From assembly GCF_004364975.1 (NCBI RefSeq), contig NZ_SOBW01000009.1:124001-188000 (forward strand): 64,000 bases of DNA, written 5' to 3'. The position numbers and the translations under genes are program-made. The stretch is from Gelidibacter sediminis (lineage in GTDB: Bacteria > Bacteroidota > Bacteroidia > Flavobacteriales > Flavobacteriaceae). Every line of letters starts with the position of its first letter. The first letter of the stretch is position 1. Shown piece by piece: positions 28,350 through 37,458 of the stretch. Under the pieces are notes generated by a model. That model worked only from the letters and a program-made list of their open reading frames with translations, was not told the DNA's origin and did not search any database.

Positions 28350-29492
28350 CACTTTAAAAAAAGCCTTGATAAACGCCATGGAGAATAAGGATTTCATAAT
28401 GGCCAGATCTTCTATAAAAGTAGTTTCTTCATCTAAAAACCGAAACATGGTTTGGATGGAGTTTTTCGAATAGAAGCGTTCAAAAATCCATACGCCTTTT
28501 TCGTTTTCATCGTGGAGCACTTTTAGAAATATCTTGTCGTAAAATTTATATTTCCTTTTGAATAGCTTGTGTGATGGTGCATGGCCAGCCTTAATATTGG
28601 CAATCAGCTTGGCTACGTTTTTTTCGGTATGCTTAAAGGAGTAGCCCGTAGAGCCTTTAACCCAACCGGCACCGGTACCAATTTTAGTGACGCTATTAGT
28701 GTGATACTTCCAGAAAAGGAAATCCGTCATCGGGATATTGCCCACTTCAGTTTCAATAATTCTATAATTTTCAAGATTATGTTCTTCTAAAAGATAGCGC
28801 TTTAAAAATGCATCGTAAATATCCGATGCTACAGTAAACGGAGTGAAAAAGGTATATTCCACGAGCGCTTTTGTTTCAGAAAAAGGAAGCAGATAAATAA
28901 AGCTCGTCGAATTTTTATACTGAAATCTGTAATCCATCATGGTAAAAGCTAACGGATTGAAACGCGGGGTATCGGTTTCAATAATCCAACCTTTAAAATG
29001 TTGGTGTATCAGGGTGTGCTCATCAGTCGCCGTATAAAATTCTTTTGGAACCCTGCTGTCAAAAATATGAGTTGCAGAATAGCTCTGTTTTTGTCCAATG
29101 ACTTTAGCAGTTGTGCCTTCTTGAATTTCTGCTACCGTATCTTCTATAAATTTAATATTGGAATGCTTTGATAGTTGGGTTTTCGAAGCCTCATAAAATT
29201 CTAGCGATCTTATGGTTTTGTAACAGTATTCTTGAAGCGGAATTTCTAAAGATATTTCAGACGATTTAAATTTTGCCGTATGCCAAGTTTGTTCAACAAT
29301 GGCATCCCATTGGCCGGCCCCTATTTCCCAAAAACTCCAGGTTTTATCATTACTATCTTTTGGGGAAGGATCAATGAGTCCAATAGTGTGCGATTTGAAA
29401 AACGGGTCTTTGGCAAGTTGTAGAGCCAATTGCAACCCAGCAAGACCATTTCCAATGATAATATAATCAAAAGACAATTTGTCTTGCATCAT
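28335..29492 (-). CDS. crtY: lycopene beta-cyclase
   Basis: Cyclises both ends of lycopene to beta-carotene. The 385 residues start with a dinucleotide-binding fold (DYIIIGNGLAGLQLALQLA) and contain the CrtY-type KTWSFWE and TKIGTGAGWVKGSTGYSFK segments. It is the last gene of the minus-strand operon crtI-crtB-crtZ-crtY, 19 bases after crtZ. It completes beta-carotene formation, which CrtZ then hydroxylates. Confidence 0.93.
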   Translation of the reverse strand: MMQDKLSFDYIIIGNGLAGLQLALQLAKDPFFKSHTIGLIDPSPKDSNDKTWSFWEIGAGQWDAIVEQTWHTAKFKSSEISLEIPLQEYCYKTIRSLEFYEASKTQLSKHSNIKFIEDTVAEIQEGTTAKVIGQKQSYSATHIFDSRVPKEFYTATDEHTLIHQHFKGWIIETDTPRFNPLAFTMMDYRFQYKNSTSFIYLLPFSETKALVEYTFFTPFTVASDIYDAFLKRYLLEEHNLENYRIIETEVGNIPMTDFLFWKYHTNSVTKIGTGAGWVKGSTGYSFKHTEKNVAKLIANIKAGHAPSHKLFKRKYKFYDKIFLKVLHDENEKGVWIFERFYSKNSIQTMFRFLDEETTFIEDLAIMKSLFSMAFIKAFFKVLFKF

Positions 29493-29511
29493 GATAACCT
29501 GCCTAAACTGT

Positions 29512-29961
29512 TTATTTTTTGAAATATTTAAATGGCACTACCAACATCCCAAAGCATTCCCCATCGTCCTTACCTAAATGTTTATGGTGCATCTTATGGG
29601 CGCGTCGCACGCCTTTGGCGTACCAATTATTAGCGTTTCTGAATATTTTAAAGCGTTGGTGTATAAAGATGTCGTGCACTGTAAAATAAGCGATGCCGTA
29701 AGCTAAGATGCCAAGTCCTAATGGCAGACAGTACCAAATGTTTTCATAGCTCCACAAATAGAAACAGATCATGCTGATAACCGCATAGAAAATAAAAAAG
29801 GCATCATTGCGCTCAAACCAACTTTTGTGATCTTTATGGTGATGATCCTTATGAAGGCTCCATAAAAAGCCATGCATGATGTACTTATGGGTAAACCACG
29901 CATTAAATTCCATGATGGCAAAAGTGCCAAAAAATATCAGTATCCAGAGAAAAATTTGCAT
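29512..29961 (-). CDS. crtZ: beta-carotene hydroxylase
   Basis: Adds 3-hydroxyl groups to beta-carotene to give zeaxanthin. It is a 149-residue membrane di-iron enzyme of the fatty-acid-hydroxylase superfamily. The histidine boxes are complete: HKYIMHG, HKDHHHKDH, HDIFIHQR and HKMHHKH. Four hydrophobic segments surround them. It sits 8 bases after crtB. Confidence 0.94.
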   Translation of the reverse strand: MQIFLWILIFFGTFAIMEFNAWFTHKYIMHGFLWSLHKDHHHKDHKSWFERNDAFFIFYAVISMICFYLWSYENIWYCLPLGLGILAYGIAYFTVHDIFIHQRFKIFRNANNWYAKGVRRAHKMHHKHLGKDDGECFGMLVVPFKYFKK

Positions 29962-29969
29962 GTCTAAAT

Positions 29970-30809
29970 TTACATTAAATTGAGTTGGTATTTGACGTAA
30001 CTTCGGGTTAAAAGTTCAAACTTTTTATAGTTGGGAACCCTAATTCTGGTCGATTTAATGTCCAACGCTGGGGTGTTTCTCAATTTCTTGAGGAGTTGGT
30101 TATAATATCTGTAAGCCATAAACACACCGAATTTGGCTTCAATTGGCAATTCCTTGATACCTTTTAGTCCCAAAGCAAAATCATGTTCAATATCATCAAT
30201 GATAGCTTTTTTAGACATTTCATCCAAATGGTTCAAATTGGTATTCGGAAAATAGGTGCGACTTAAATCTTCATAATCAGCTTTCAGATCACGTAAAAAG
30301 TTGACCTTCTGAAAGGCGGAACCTAAACTCATTGCGCTTTCTTTGAGAACCTCGTATTGGGCATGATCGCCTTTTACAAATACCTTTAAACACATTAAGC
30401 CTACCACATCAGCTGAGCCGTAGATGTACATTTTATAATCGGCTTCCGTTAAATAGTCGCTTTTGTGTAAATCCAAGCGCATGCTTTCCATAAAAGAATC
30501 TACAAGATGCTTGTCAATATTGAACTTGTGATACGTTTCCTGAAAGGCATTCAGAATGGGGTTCAAACTGATTTTTTGCTCCAATGCCAATTCTAAATCT
30601 TCCTCAAAACGGTTAAACAGGGATTGCTTATTATAGTCATGAAAGGAATCGACAATCTCATCAGCAAAACGTACAAAACCATAGATATTGTAAATATCCT
30701 GACGTATACTATTGGCCAACATTTTGGTGGCAAGAGAAAATGACGTGCTGTAAGAGTTGGTCACGGCCTTACTACATCGATGGGAAACGGTATCAAATAG
30801 CTGTTTCAT
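29970..30809 (-). CDS. crtB: phytoene synthase
   Basis: Condenses two geranylgeranyl diphosphates to phytoene. The 279 residues have the two metal-binding Asp-rich motifs: RFADEIVDSF (first) and NFLRDLKADYEDLSRTYFP (second). It overlaps the end of crtI by 17 bases, so translation is coupled. The geranylgeranyl diphosphate synthase that supplies its substrate is not in this window. Confidence 0.95.
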   Translation of the reverse strand: MKQLFDTVSHRCSKAVTNSYSTSFSLATKMLANSIRQDIYNIYGFVRFADEIVDSFHDYNKQSLFNRFEEDLELALEQKISLNPILNAFQETYHKFNIDKHLVDSFMESMRLDLHKSDYLTEADYKMYIYGSADVVGLMCLKVFVKGDHAQYEVLKESAMSLGSAFQKVNFLRDLKADYEDLSRTYFPNTNLNHLDEMSKKAIIDDIEHDFALGLKGIKELPIEAKFGVFMAYRYYNQLLKKLRNTPALDIKSTRIRVPNYKKFELLTRSYVKYQLNLM

Positions 30810-32280
30810 AATTTTTGAGGGTATGATGTTTCTTAATAAGCTCTGAAACCAATTTACCAGAAATGAGCGAAGGGGGTACTCCCGGTCCTGGTACGGTTAA
30901 TTGTCCCGTAAAATAGAGATTCTTTACTTTTTTACTTTTTAATTTAGGTCTTAAAAAAGCGGTTTGGAACAGGGTGTTTGCCATTCCGTAGGCGTTGCCT
31001 TTATAAGAATTGTAATCTTGAATAAAGTCATTGACGCAGAATGACTCTTTAAATATAATATTTTTTCGGACACTTTGCGAAGTTAAGTTTTCAAACCTAG
31101 CGATAATCTTGTCAAAATAAAGGGTTCTCAATGCTGGAGTATCCTCTAATCCGGGAGCCAGTGGAATCAAGAAAATTCCCGCCTCCTGACCTTCAGGTGC
31201 CACCGTTTGATCAGTAAGCGAAGGGAAACTGGCGTAAAATAAAGGATCCTTGGGCCATTGTGGTGTATCGTATATTTCTTTGGCGTGCACTTCAAAATCG
31301 ACATCAAAAAATAGTGTATGATGGTTCACATTGTTTAATTTCCTGTTAAAACCCACATAAAATAAGAGCGAAGAGGGCGCGAACACTTTCTTTTCCCAAT
31401 ACGTTTCAGAGTATTGGCGATGGGTGGCATCGAGCAAGGTTTCGGTGTGATGATAATCGGCACCGCTCAATACAATATCAAAAGGAAGAGTTTCGCCATT
31501 TGCTGTAATGCTCGTCACGTTTTCATTAGACACACTTATCTTATCAACTGATTGTTCAGTTTTAATGGTAACACCTAGACTAAGTGCTAATTGTTCCATA
31601 GCTAGAATGACTTGATACATTCCTTTTTTAGGATGAAAGGTGCCAATTCCGAAATCGGCATAATTCATAAAACTATAGAAGGATGGTGTGTTATCTGGTT
31701 TAGCGCCTAAAAAGAGGACGGGAAATTCTAAAATTTTTGCCAAGCGTTCATTTTTAAACTCCTTACGCACATCTTTTTTAATGGTGCTAAAAAATTGATC
31801 TAATTTTTTAATGGTCACAGGCGTCATCAACTCAAAAGGCGTTACACCCGGTCTGTACACCAAATCTTTTATGGCAACTTCATAATTGTGCTGCGCATTG
31901 TCGATAAATTTTCTAAGTTTTAACGAACTTCCTGGTTCTTCCTGTTCGAAGGTTTGACAAATTTTTTCTAATGTATCTGCAATGGTGATATAATCGTCCT
32001 TGCCGAAATAAACACTATAGGCGGGACTCAATTTATCGAGCTGATAGTAATCAGAAGGCTTTTTCCCAAAATCGGCAAAAAAACGTTCAAACACGTCGGG
32101 CATCCAATACCAGGTTGGACCGATATCAAAAGTAAATCCTTCTTTTTTAAGTTGTCTGGCGCGACCACCAATCGTTTTATTTTTTTCAAAAATGGTCACC
32201 TTGTAGCCGTCTTTCGCAAGATAGCAGGCAGCAGAGAGTGCAGAGAAACCAGAACCAATAATAGCAGTGTTGTTTTTCAT
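30793..32280 (-). CDS. crtI: phytoene desaturase (CrtI type)
   Basis: FAD-dependent desaturase that converts phytoene to lycopene. The 495 residues begin with the dinucleotide motif AIIGSGFSALSAACYLAKDG and FEKNKTIGGRARQ; the C-terminus carries the CrtI signature TVPGPGVPPSLISGKLVSE. The FAD motif begins only five residues after the ATG at 32280, so this start is firm. It is the first gene of the zeaxanthin operon, preceded by a 45-base gap that contains a promoter and a perfect inverted repeat. Confidence 0.96.
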   Translation of the reverse strand: MKNNTAIIGSGFSALSAACYLAKDGYKVTIFEKNKTIGGRARQLKKEGFTFDIGPTWYWMPDVFERFFADFGKKPSDYYQLDKLSPAYSVYFGKDDYITIADTLEKICQTFEQEEPGSSLKLRKFIDNAQHNYEVAIKDLVYRPGVTPFELMTPVTIKKLDQFFSTIKKDVRKEFKNERLAKILEFPVLFLGAKPDNTPSFYSFMNYADFGIGTFHPKKGMYQVILAMEQLALSLGVTIKTEQSVDKISVSNENVTSITANGETLPFDIVLSGADYHHTETLLDATHRQYSETYWEKKVFAPSSLLFYVGFNRKLNNVNHHTLFFDVDFEVHAKEIYDTPQWPKDPLFYASFPSLTDQTVAPEGQEAGIFLIPLAPGLEDTPALRTLYFDKIIARFENLTSQSVRKNIIFKESFCVNDFIQDYNSYKGNAYGMANTLFQTAFLRPKLKSKKVKNLYFTGQLTVPGPGVPPSLISGKLVSELIKKHHTLKNYETAI

Positions 32281-32311
32281 TGTTTAACAAATGTATTAAA
32301 AAGTTAAACAA
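32280..32311 (-). promoter_or_regulatory. predicted operator: 9-bp inverted repeat at the crtI promoter
   Basis: Read on the plus strand, TTGTTTAAC at 32280-32288 and GTTAAACAA at 32303-32311 are exact reverse complements with a 14-base spacer. The arms overlap the -7 element and the first base of the crtI start codon, so a protein bound here would block transcription. The MerR-B12 regulator encoded next door (32326-33228) is the obvious candidate. Confidence 0.65.
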
Positions 32312-32319
32312 AAAACAAT
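32288..32319 (-). promoter_or_regulatory. predicted crt operon promoter
   Basis: On the minus strand: ATTG (-33, 32316-32319), 20-base spacer, TACATTTG (TAnnTTTG, 32288-32295). The -7 box ends only 7 bases before the crtI ATG, so the predicted transcript is leaderless or nearly so. Confidence 0.6.
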
Positions 32320-32325
32320 TTAATT

Positions 32326-33228
32326 TTATGAAATTGTGGCTACTAAATTGCCAATAGTTTTAAAAGTAGTGATGGAGGTTGGCAGGTTTTGGGAATCAAT
32401 GTATTGGGTCATCTGCCCAAGTACCCATAATTGATTGTTGTTCCCGTTCAAGAGTTCAGACTCAAATTCGGCCAAATAGGAAGCCAATTCTTCTTTTACT
32501 GGTTTTATTGTGAAATAGGATAGAAACGTTATATCCTTGTAATAAGGTAAAATATCAGTTAAGCTACTAATAGGGACGCTTGATCCTAAAAAGATGGAAC
32601 GATGGCCTTTTGCTACCAATTTATAATGAACAAACATCAACCCAATTTCGTGAATTTCATTGTCTGGTAAAAATAGCACAAAAGCATTGTTGTGTTCAAT
32701 CTCGTTTTGCGCTTGTAGCATTTCCGTATTGATCAAAATCTTTTGACGAATGAGCGACGAAATGAAATGTTCATGGGCAGGGGTAATGGTGTCCGTTTGC
32801 CATAGTGTACCAATTTCTGAAAGCAAGGGTAAAAATAATTCATAAAAAACCTCAGATAATGATTTTGTTTTGATCAGTGCGTTGTAGGTTTTATTGAACA
32901 GCTCCTGATCAAAATCCAACATGGCCAATTTAAAAGTGTTGATGGCATGATTTTCAAGATGTCCCTTACTGGCCAATTCCCGCACTTGTAGGTGGATGTC
33001 CTGAGTAGATAGGGAAGCTATTTTTGAAATTTTGTGACCATTATTATTAAGGAAACTGATGTTCAATAATTTTTTTAAATGGTCTAAATTGTAGAATCTG
33101 ATGTTGGTATCTGTACGTTCCGGTTCGAGCAATTGATAACGCTTTTCCCAAATTCTGATGGTGTGTGCCTTTATTCCTGTAAGGTGTTCTAAATCCTTTA
33201 TACTGAATATGGTCTTAATATTGTTCAT
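32326..33228 (-). CDS. MerR-family regulator with B12-binding domain (CarH/LitR-like)
   Basis: A 300-residue protein with an N-terminal MerR winged helix (FSIKDLEHLTGIKAHTIRIWEKRYQLLEPERT), a helical bundle and a C-terminal cobalamin-binding domain. The CarH-type W-x9-EH motif is intact (Trp143, Glu153-His154). The lower-ligand motif reads E-x-H-x-x-G (191-196), with His193 kept but Glu in place of the usual Asp. In relatives, adenosylcobalamin-bound protein represses carotenoid genes in the dark and releases DNA in light. It sits directly upstream of crtI on the same strand, 45 bases away. I start it at 33228 (MNNIKTIFSI); an earlier ATG would add eight residues. Confidence 0.88.
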   Translation of the reverse strand: MNNIKTIFSIKDLEHLTGIKAHTIRIWEKRYQLLEPERTDTNIRFYNLDHLKKLLNISFLNNNGHKISKIASLSTQDIHLQVRELASKGHLENHAINTFKLAMLDFDQELFNKTYNALIKTKSLSEVFYELFLPLLSEIGTLWQTDTITPAHEHFISSLIRQKILINTEMLQAQNEIEHNNAFVLFLPDNEIHEIGLMFVHYKLVAKGHRSIFLGSSVPISSLTDILPYYKDITFLSYFTIKPVKEELASYLAEFESELLNGNNNQLWVLGQMTQYIDSQNLPTSITTFKTIGNLVATIS

Positions 33229-33249
33229 TCTTTTATAAAAAATATGAAA

Positions 33250-33257
33250 CAAAATTA
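33250..33257 (-). promoter_or_regulatory. -7 element for the MerR-B12 gene
   Basis: TAATTTTG (TAnnTTTG) on the minus strand, 21 bases before the ATG at 33228. No convincing -33 was found. The TTGTTTAAC repeat at crtI is not repeated here, so autoregulation is not evident. Confidence 0.35.
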
Positions 33258-33359
33258 CATTATTTTATGACAACTTGTTGAAGAAATTATAATTTAAACT
33301 AGTGATGGGATAAATAAGGATGAAAGCGGCAGAGGTGAAGTACTAAATCTGCATAATAG

Positions 33360-33444
33360 TGCGCACGAGAAGACTCGAACTTCCACGATCTAAGCGATCA
33401 CCAGCCCCTCAAGCTGGCGCGTCTACCAATTCCGCCACGTGCGC
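33360..33444 (-). tRNA. tRNA-Leu (anticodon GAG)
   Basis: The acceptor stem GCGCACG pairs with CGTGCGC, with discriminator A at 33360. The anticodon arm is CCAGC-TTGAGGG-GCTGG, giving anticodon GAG. A long variable arm and a T arm with TTCGAGT are present, as expected of a class II leucine tRNA. The CCA end is not encoded. It lies between the crt regulator and ku. Confidence 0.93.
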
Positions 33445-33540
33445 ATAATATATAAGTCTTATGAGCTCAAATTGATAATAGTATTCAATTTTGAGGTCTT
33501 GGTTGGTATCCAAAACAAATCTTCTAGGACTTTAGCGCTG

Positions 33541-33548
33541 CAAATATA
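33541..33548 (-). promoter_or_regulatory. -7 element for tRNA-Leu
   Basis: TATATTTG (TAnnTTTG) on the minus strand, about 97 bases upstream of the mature tRNA 5' end; no good -33 match was found. Apart from this, the 432-base gap up to ku holds nothing I can support. Confidence 0.35.
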
Positions 33549-33876
33549 AAAAATCAAATATTTTAATTTGGAAATTTTTAATTTACTTTTTAGTAAATCG
33601 GGTTTATTTCTGACTTTATTCTTTCTATAATGTCATAGTTGAGGTTTGGGTGCTCAATCTTAACACTTTGTACTATAAGGTTTGGTAATTGATATTGTTG
33701 AATTTAGTGCAACTCGTGATTACGCTACAAAAAATATGCATTGCAATCATTCGCCAAAATAGGAAGTGTTAAATTCTATCGCAAAAAAATGGATGCACCG
33801 TGTGGAAGAATCATCTGCGGAGTGCATAATAGAAACAAAACGCATTTGCACTTACTATTTATTTAAAATTAATACT

Positions 33877-34650
33877 ATGAAATCAGTTTGGAACGGCACC
33901 GTAAGTTTTGGCCTTGTATCAATACCCATTAAAATGTATTCGGCTTCTGAAAGTCGAAACTTAGATTTGGACATGCTCGATAAACATGATCATGCACGCA
34001 TTAGGTATAAAAGGGTAAATGAAGAAACCGGAGAGGAGGTAGAATGGAAGGATATCGTGAAAGGGTTTAAAAAGGACGATGCATACGTCATTTTGGAGAA
34101 AGAGGACTTTGAAAATGCGAATGTCAAGAAAAGTAAGACTATTGACATAGAGGAATTTGTAGAAGAGACTGAAGTGGCAGATATGCTGTTTAAAAATCCC
34201 TATTATCTCGAACCTCAAAAAGAAGGGGGTAAGGCTTATAACTTATTGCGGGACGCTCTCAAGAAAACCGGTAAGTTAGGTGTTGCCACCTTCGTGATGC
34301 GTCAAAAAGAAAATCTATCGCTGATTGGGGTTTATAAAAATGTAATTGTTTTGCACGTTATTCGATTCGCCGAAGAAATTCGCGATCCGAAGGAAGTGAA
34401 AATTCCGAAAACCAAAACTTCAGACAAGGAAATTGCCATGGCCGAGGACTTGATTGAAAATTACACCGAAAAATTTAATTTCAAAAAATACAAAGATGTT
34501 TACAATAGCCAATTGCTCAAAATTATTGAGTCTAAAGCTTCAGGCAAAAAAGTAAAGGTTGAAAAAACAAAGAGTGAGCCAACTGCAGCCAAAGATTTAA
34601 TGGCCAAATTAAAAGCAAGTTTGGACCAACGCAAAAAGAAAGCCTCATAA
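33877..34650 (+). CDS. ku: Ku, end-binding protein of non-homologous end joining
   Basis: Homodimeric ring that binds DNA ends and recruits LigD. The 257 residues start exactly as bacterial Ku proteins do: MKSVWNGTVSFGLVSIPIKMYSA, then the core with RIRYKRVNEETGEEV, KNPYYLEPQKEGGKAYNLLRDAL. A Lys-rich tail (KKVKVEKTKSEP...KKKAS) closes it. The ATG at 33877 is chosen because the family begins there; the 37 codons upstream do not match. It is 3 bases from ligD, forming a two-gene NHEJ operon. Confidence 0.95.
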   Translation: MKSVWNGTVSFGLVSIPIKMYSASESRNLDLDMLDKHDHARIRYKRVNEETGEEVEWKDIVKGFKKDDAYVILEKEDFENANVKKSKTIDIEEFVEETEVADMLFKNPYYLEPQKEGGKAYNLLRDALKKTGKLGVATFVMRQKENLSLIGVYKNVIVLHVIRFAEEIRDPKEVKIPKTKTSDKEIAMAEDLIENYTEKFNFKKYKDVYNSQLLKIIESKASGKKVKVEKTKSEPTAAKDLMAKLKASLDQRKKKAS

Positions 34651-34653
34651 ATT

Positions 34654-37080
34654 ATGAGCCTGCAAGATTACCGAAAGAAACGCAATTTCAAGGATACCCC
34701 TGAACCCAAGGATATTCTAAATGATGATGATAAGCATCGGTTTGTTGTTCAACGCCACCGTGCCAGCCATTTGCATTACGATTTGCGATTGGAAATGGAA
34801 GGGGTGCTAAAAAGCTGGGCAGTTCCGAAGGGGCCTTCCATGAATCCGAAAGACAAGCGCCTGGCTGTACACACTGAAGACCACCCCGTGGCCTATCTCA
34901 CTTTTGAGGGGATCATTCCCAAAGGAAATTACGGCGCCGGTAAAATGACGATATGGGATAGTGGGGTTTATGAGAATCTTTATAAAGAGCATAATCTCAG
35001 TTCAGATTATGCCGAAGGAACATTAAAACTCGTTTTACACGGCGAAAAATTGAAAGGCATTTTTACCTTGGTGCGTTCGTCTTCAATGAATAAAAAGAAC
35101 CAATGGTTATTGATTAAGCATGACGATCAATTTGCGACCGCATTAGATTACGATGCCGAAGATTTTAGCTTGGAAGCATTTTCTACTGAAGCTTCAGATC
35201 AGTCTGCACAACTTAGTTTAAAGTCCTTGGTCAAACCGATGCTGGCATCGCCAGGCACCAAGATTTTTAACGATAAAAACTGGATTTACGAACTGAAATA
35301 CGATGGCTATCGAGCCTTGGCAACCATTACCAATGGCACGGTGGAGTTGTATTCTCGAAATGGCATTTCGTTAAATGAAAAATTTAAAGTTATTCATCAA
35401 CAATTAGAGCATTTGGAGCATACAGCCATATTGGACGGTGAGATTGTGGTGTTGGACCAAACCGGTTTACCCCAATTTAATGCTTTACAAAATTATGACT
35501 CTGACCGGACGGAAGGTATCTTGGTTTATTATATTTTCGATTTACTTCACCTCAACGGTCACGACACCGTAAATCTGCCATTATTAGATAGGAAAGCGTT
35601 GCTAAAGGAGTTGTTGCCTGATGTGTCGCATATTCAGTATTGCGATCATGTGGAAGCTATGGGGATTACGGTGTACCAGCAGGCCATCAACATGGGTATG
35701 GAAGGGGTTATCGCCAAAAAAGCCGATTCAACTTATGACATCAATGTGCGTTCTTCTCAGTGGTTAAAATTCAAAAAAATTGAAAATACGGAAACCATCA
35801 TTTGTGGCTACACGCTGTCTACCAACAAATCACGGAAATTTGCATCCCTTATTTTAGGAATGGTGGAAGATGATGAGCTTGTATATGTGGGTACCTGTGG
35901 CTCAGGATTTTCAGAAAATCAAATTTCTGAGCTTTACAACAAGTTTAAGGTACTGGAAACCGACACCCCAATATTTGATATTACTAAACATCTTAAAGGA
36001 CGTAAAGCAGTTTGGTTGGTACCTAAATTAGTGTGTGAGGTCAAATTTTCTGAATGGACACCGTCCAGAGTGATGCGACATCCAGTTTTTTTAAGAATGA
36101 GGGAAGATAAAACCATTGCGTTTGATAGTCTTTCAAATGAAGAACCATCGCCTAAAAAACTATCGTCCTCTCACTCCGAATTTTCATTAGATATTGACGG
36201 TATAACCGTACAAATTACCAATCCCGATAAATTATACTGGCCCAATCCGCCGTTGACAAAGTATGATCTGCTCGATTACTACATCAAAATATCCGATTAT
36301 ATTTTGCCCTACCTCAAAGACCGACCGGAAAGTCTGCACCGGCACCCCAACGGCATTTTAGAAGATTCCTTCTATCAGAAAGACCATGAGAATCTACCAA
36401 CCTGGATTGAAACCATCGAAATTCCGTCAAAATCTTCAGGTAAGCATATTAATTACCTGCTGTGTCAAAACCAGGCCACTTTACTTTATATGAATAATTT
36501 AGGCTGTATTGAATTGCATCCGTGGCATTCTACGATCTATCAGTTAAATCAGCCTGACTATGCCATCATTGATTTAGATCCGTCAACTGAAAACAGCTTT
36601 GAAGAGGTTATTGAAACCGCTTTAATGGTCAAACAAGTTTTGGATCGGGCAAAAATTAAAGGATTCTGTAAAACCTCAGGTGCGTCGGGACTTCATATAT
36701 ATATTCCCATGGGAGGGCTGTACACCTACGAAGAGGCACGCGATTTTACTAAACTGCTGTGTGTATTTGTCCATGAGGCCTTACCTGAAATTACAACATT
36801 AGAGCGCTCCTTAAAAAAACGCGGACCAAAAATTTATTTGGATTATTTGCAGAATAGGAAGGGGCAAACTATAGCATCAGCATATAGCGTGCGCCCTCAA
36901 AAACTAGCAACGGTTTCTACGCCTTTGCAATGGTCTGAAATTAAACCAGGGTTGGAAATTCAAGACTTTACAATGAAAACCGTACCAGATCGGTTGGCGA
37001 CCATCAAAGATGTATTTAAAGGTGTACTGAAAAAAGGGATTGATATGGAACAAGCATTAAATAATCTGATGGAATCTTAA
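34654..37080 (+). CDS. ligD: multifunctional DNA ligase D
   Basis: ATP-dependent end-joining ligase of 808 residues with domain order phosphoesterase - ligase - polymerase. The 3'-phosphoesterase (about 25-165) keeps His35, His41, Asp43 and His77. The ligase (about 195-490) has its adenylated Lys215 in YELKYDGYR. The C-terminal primase-like polymerase (about 525-790) has the DLDPS metal motif and the typical KLYWPNPPLTKYDLLDYY opening. All three catalytic sites look intact, so a complete two-component NHEJ system is present with Ku. Confidence 0.95.
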   Translation: MSLQDYRKKRNFKDTPEPKDILNDDDKHRFVVQRHRASHLHYDLRLEMEGVLKSWAVPKGPSMNPKDKRLAVHTEDHPVAYLTFEGIIPKGNYGAGKMTIWDSGVYENLYKEHNLSSDYAEGTLKLVLHGEKLKGIFTLVRSSSMNKKNQWLLIKHDDQFATALDYDAEDFSLEAFSTEASDQSAQLSLKSLVKPMLASPGTKIFNDKNWIYELKYDGYRALATITNGTVELYSRNGISLNEKFKVIHQQLEHLEHTAILDGEIVVLDQTGLPQFNALQNYDSDRTEGILVYYIFDLLHLNGHDTVNLPLLDRKALLKELLPDVSHIQYCDHVEAMGITVYQQAINMGMEGVIAKKADSTYDINVRSSQWLKFKKIENTETIICGYTLSTNKSRKFASLILGMVEDDELVYVGTCGSGFSENQISELYNKFKVLETDTPIFDITKHLKGRKAVWLVPKLVCEVKFSEWTPSRVMRHPVFLRMREDKTIAFDSLSNEEPSPKKLSSSHSEFSLDIDGITVQITNPDKLYWPNPPLTKYDLLDYYIKISDYILPYLKDRPESLHRHPNGILEDSFYQKDHENLPTWIETIEIPSKSSGKHINYLLCQNQATLLYMNNLGCIELHPWHSTIYQLNQPDYAIIDLDPSTENSFEEVIETALMVKQVLDRAKIKGFCKTSGASGLHIYIPMGGLYTYEEARDFTKLLCVFVHEALPEITTLERSLKKRGPKIYLDYLQNRKGQTIASAYSVRPQKLATVSTPLQWSEIKPGLEIQDFTMKTVPDRLATIKDVFKGVLKKGIDMEQALNNLMES

Positions 37081-37175
37081 AAATGTATTTTTTGAGCGCT
37101 AATTATTTTTTATCGGATCCTATCTTAATCCCCTTATTAGGTAATTTTAATTGGAACTTTAAAACATATTTAAAT

Positions 37176-37289
37176 ATGAGCACTCAAGACAAAAATCAAA
37201 AAAAGGACGCGCCTAAAAAATCAGATCCAAGATCCGATTCTAAAAAAGCATCAACTACGTCAAAAGCGTCAACTCCAAAGAAAAAATAG
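37176..37289 (+). CDS. small Lys/Ser/Thr-rich basic protein
   Basis: 37 residues, starting MSTQDKNQKKDAPKKSD, with repeated KKA-S-T and PKKK. It has no fold that I recognise and resembles disordered basic tails such as those of histone-H1-like or Ku C-termini. It lies 95 bases after ligD and directly before a strong terminator, which suggests that it is transcribed. An in-frame ATG at 37083 would add a hydrophobic stretch and looks less likely. It may be a DNA-binding accessory to NHEJ or chance coding. Confidence 0.45.
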   Translation: MSTQDKNQKKDAPKKSDPRSDSKKASTTSKASTPKKK

Positions 37290-37313
37290 AGCACTGTTTT
37301 TTTTAAAAACTGT

Positions 37314-37351
37314 AAACTCCTGATCAAATAATGATCAGGAGTTTGTTTTTT
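37314..37351 (+). terminator. intrinsic terminator after ku-ligD
   Basis: Perfect 12-bp stem (AAACTCCTGATC / GATCAGGAGTTT) with a 7-base loop, then GTTTTTT. It closes the ku-ligD-small-protein unit. Confidence 0.92.
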
Positions 37352-37458
37352 AAGTTCGATTTTGGCCTAATTTGATTTAGGTTAATAATTTGTTCATATG
37401 AGAAGATGAAAATTAAATTGAGGATGTAATTTTATATGAATTTAAAAACCAGGCTATT

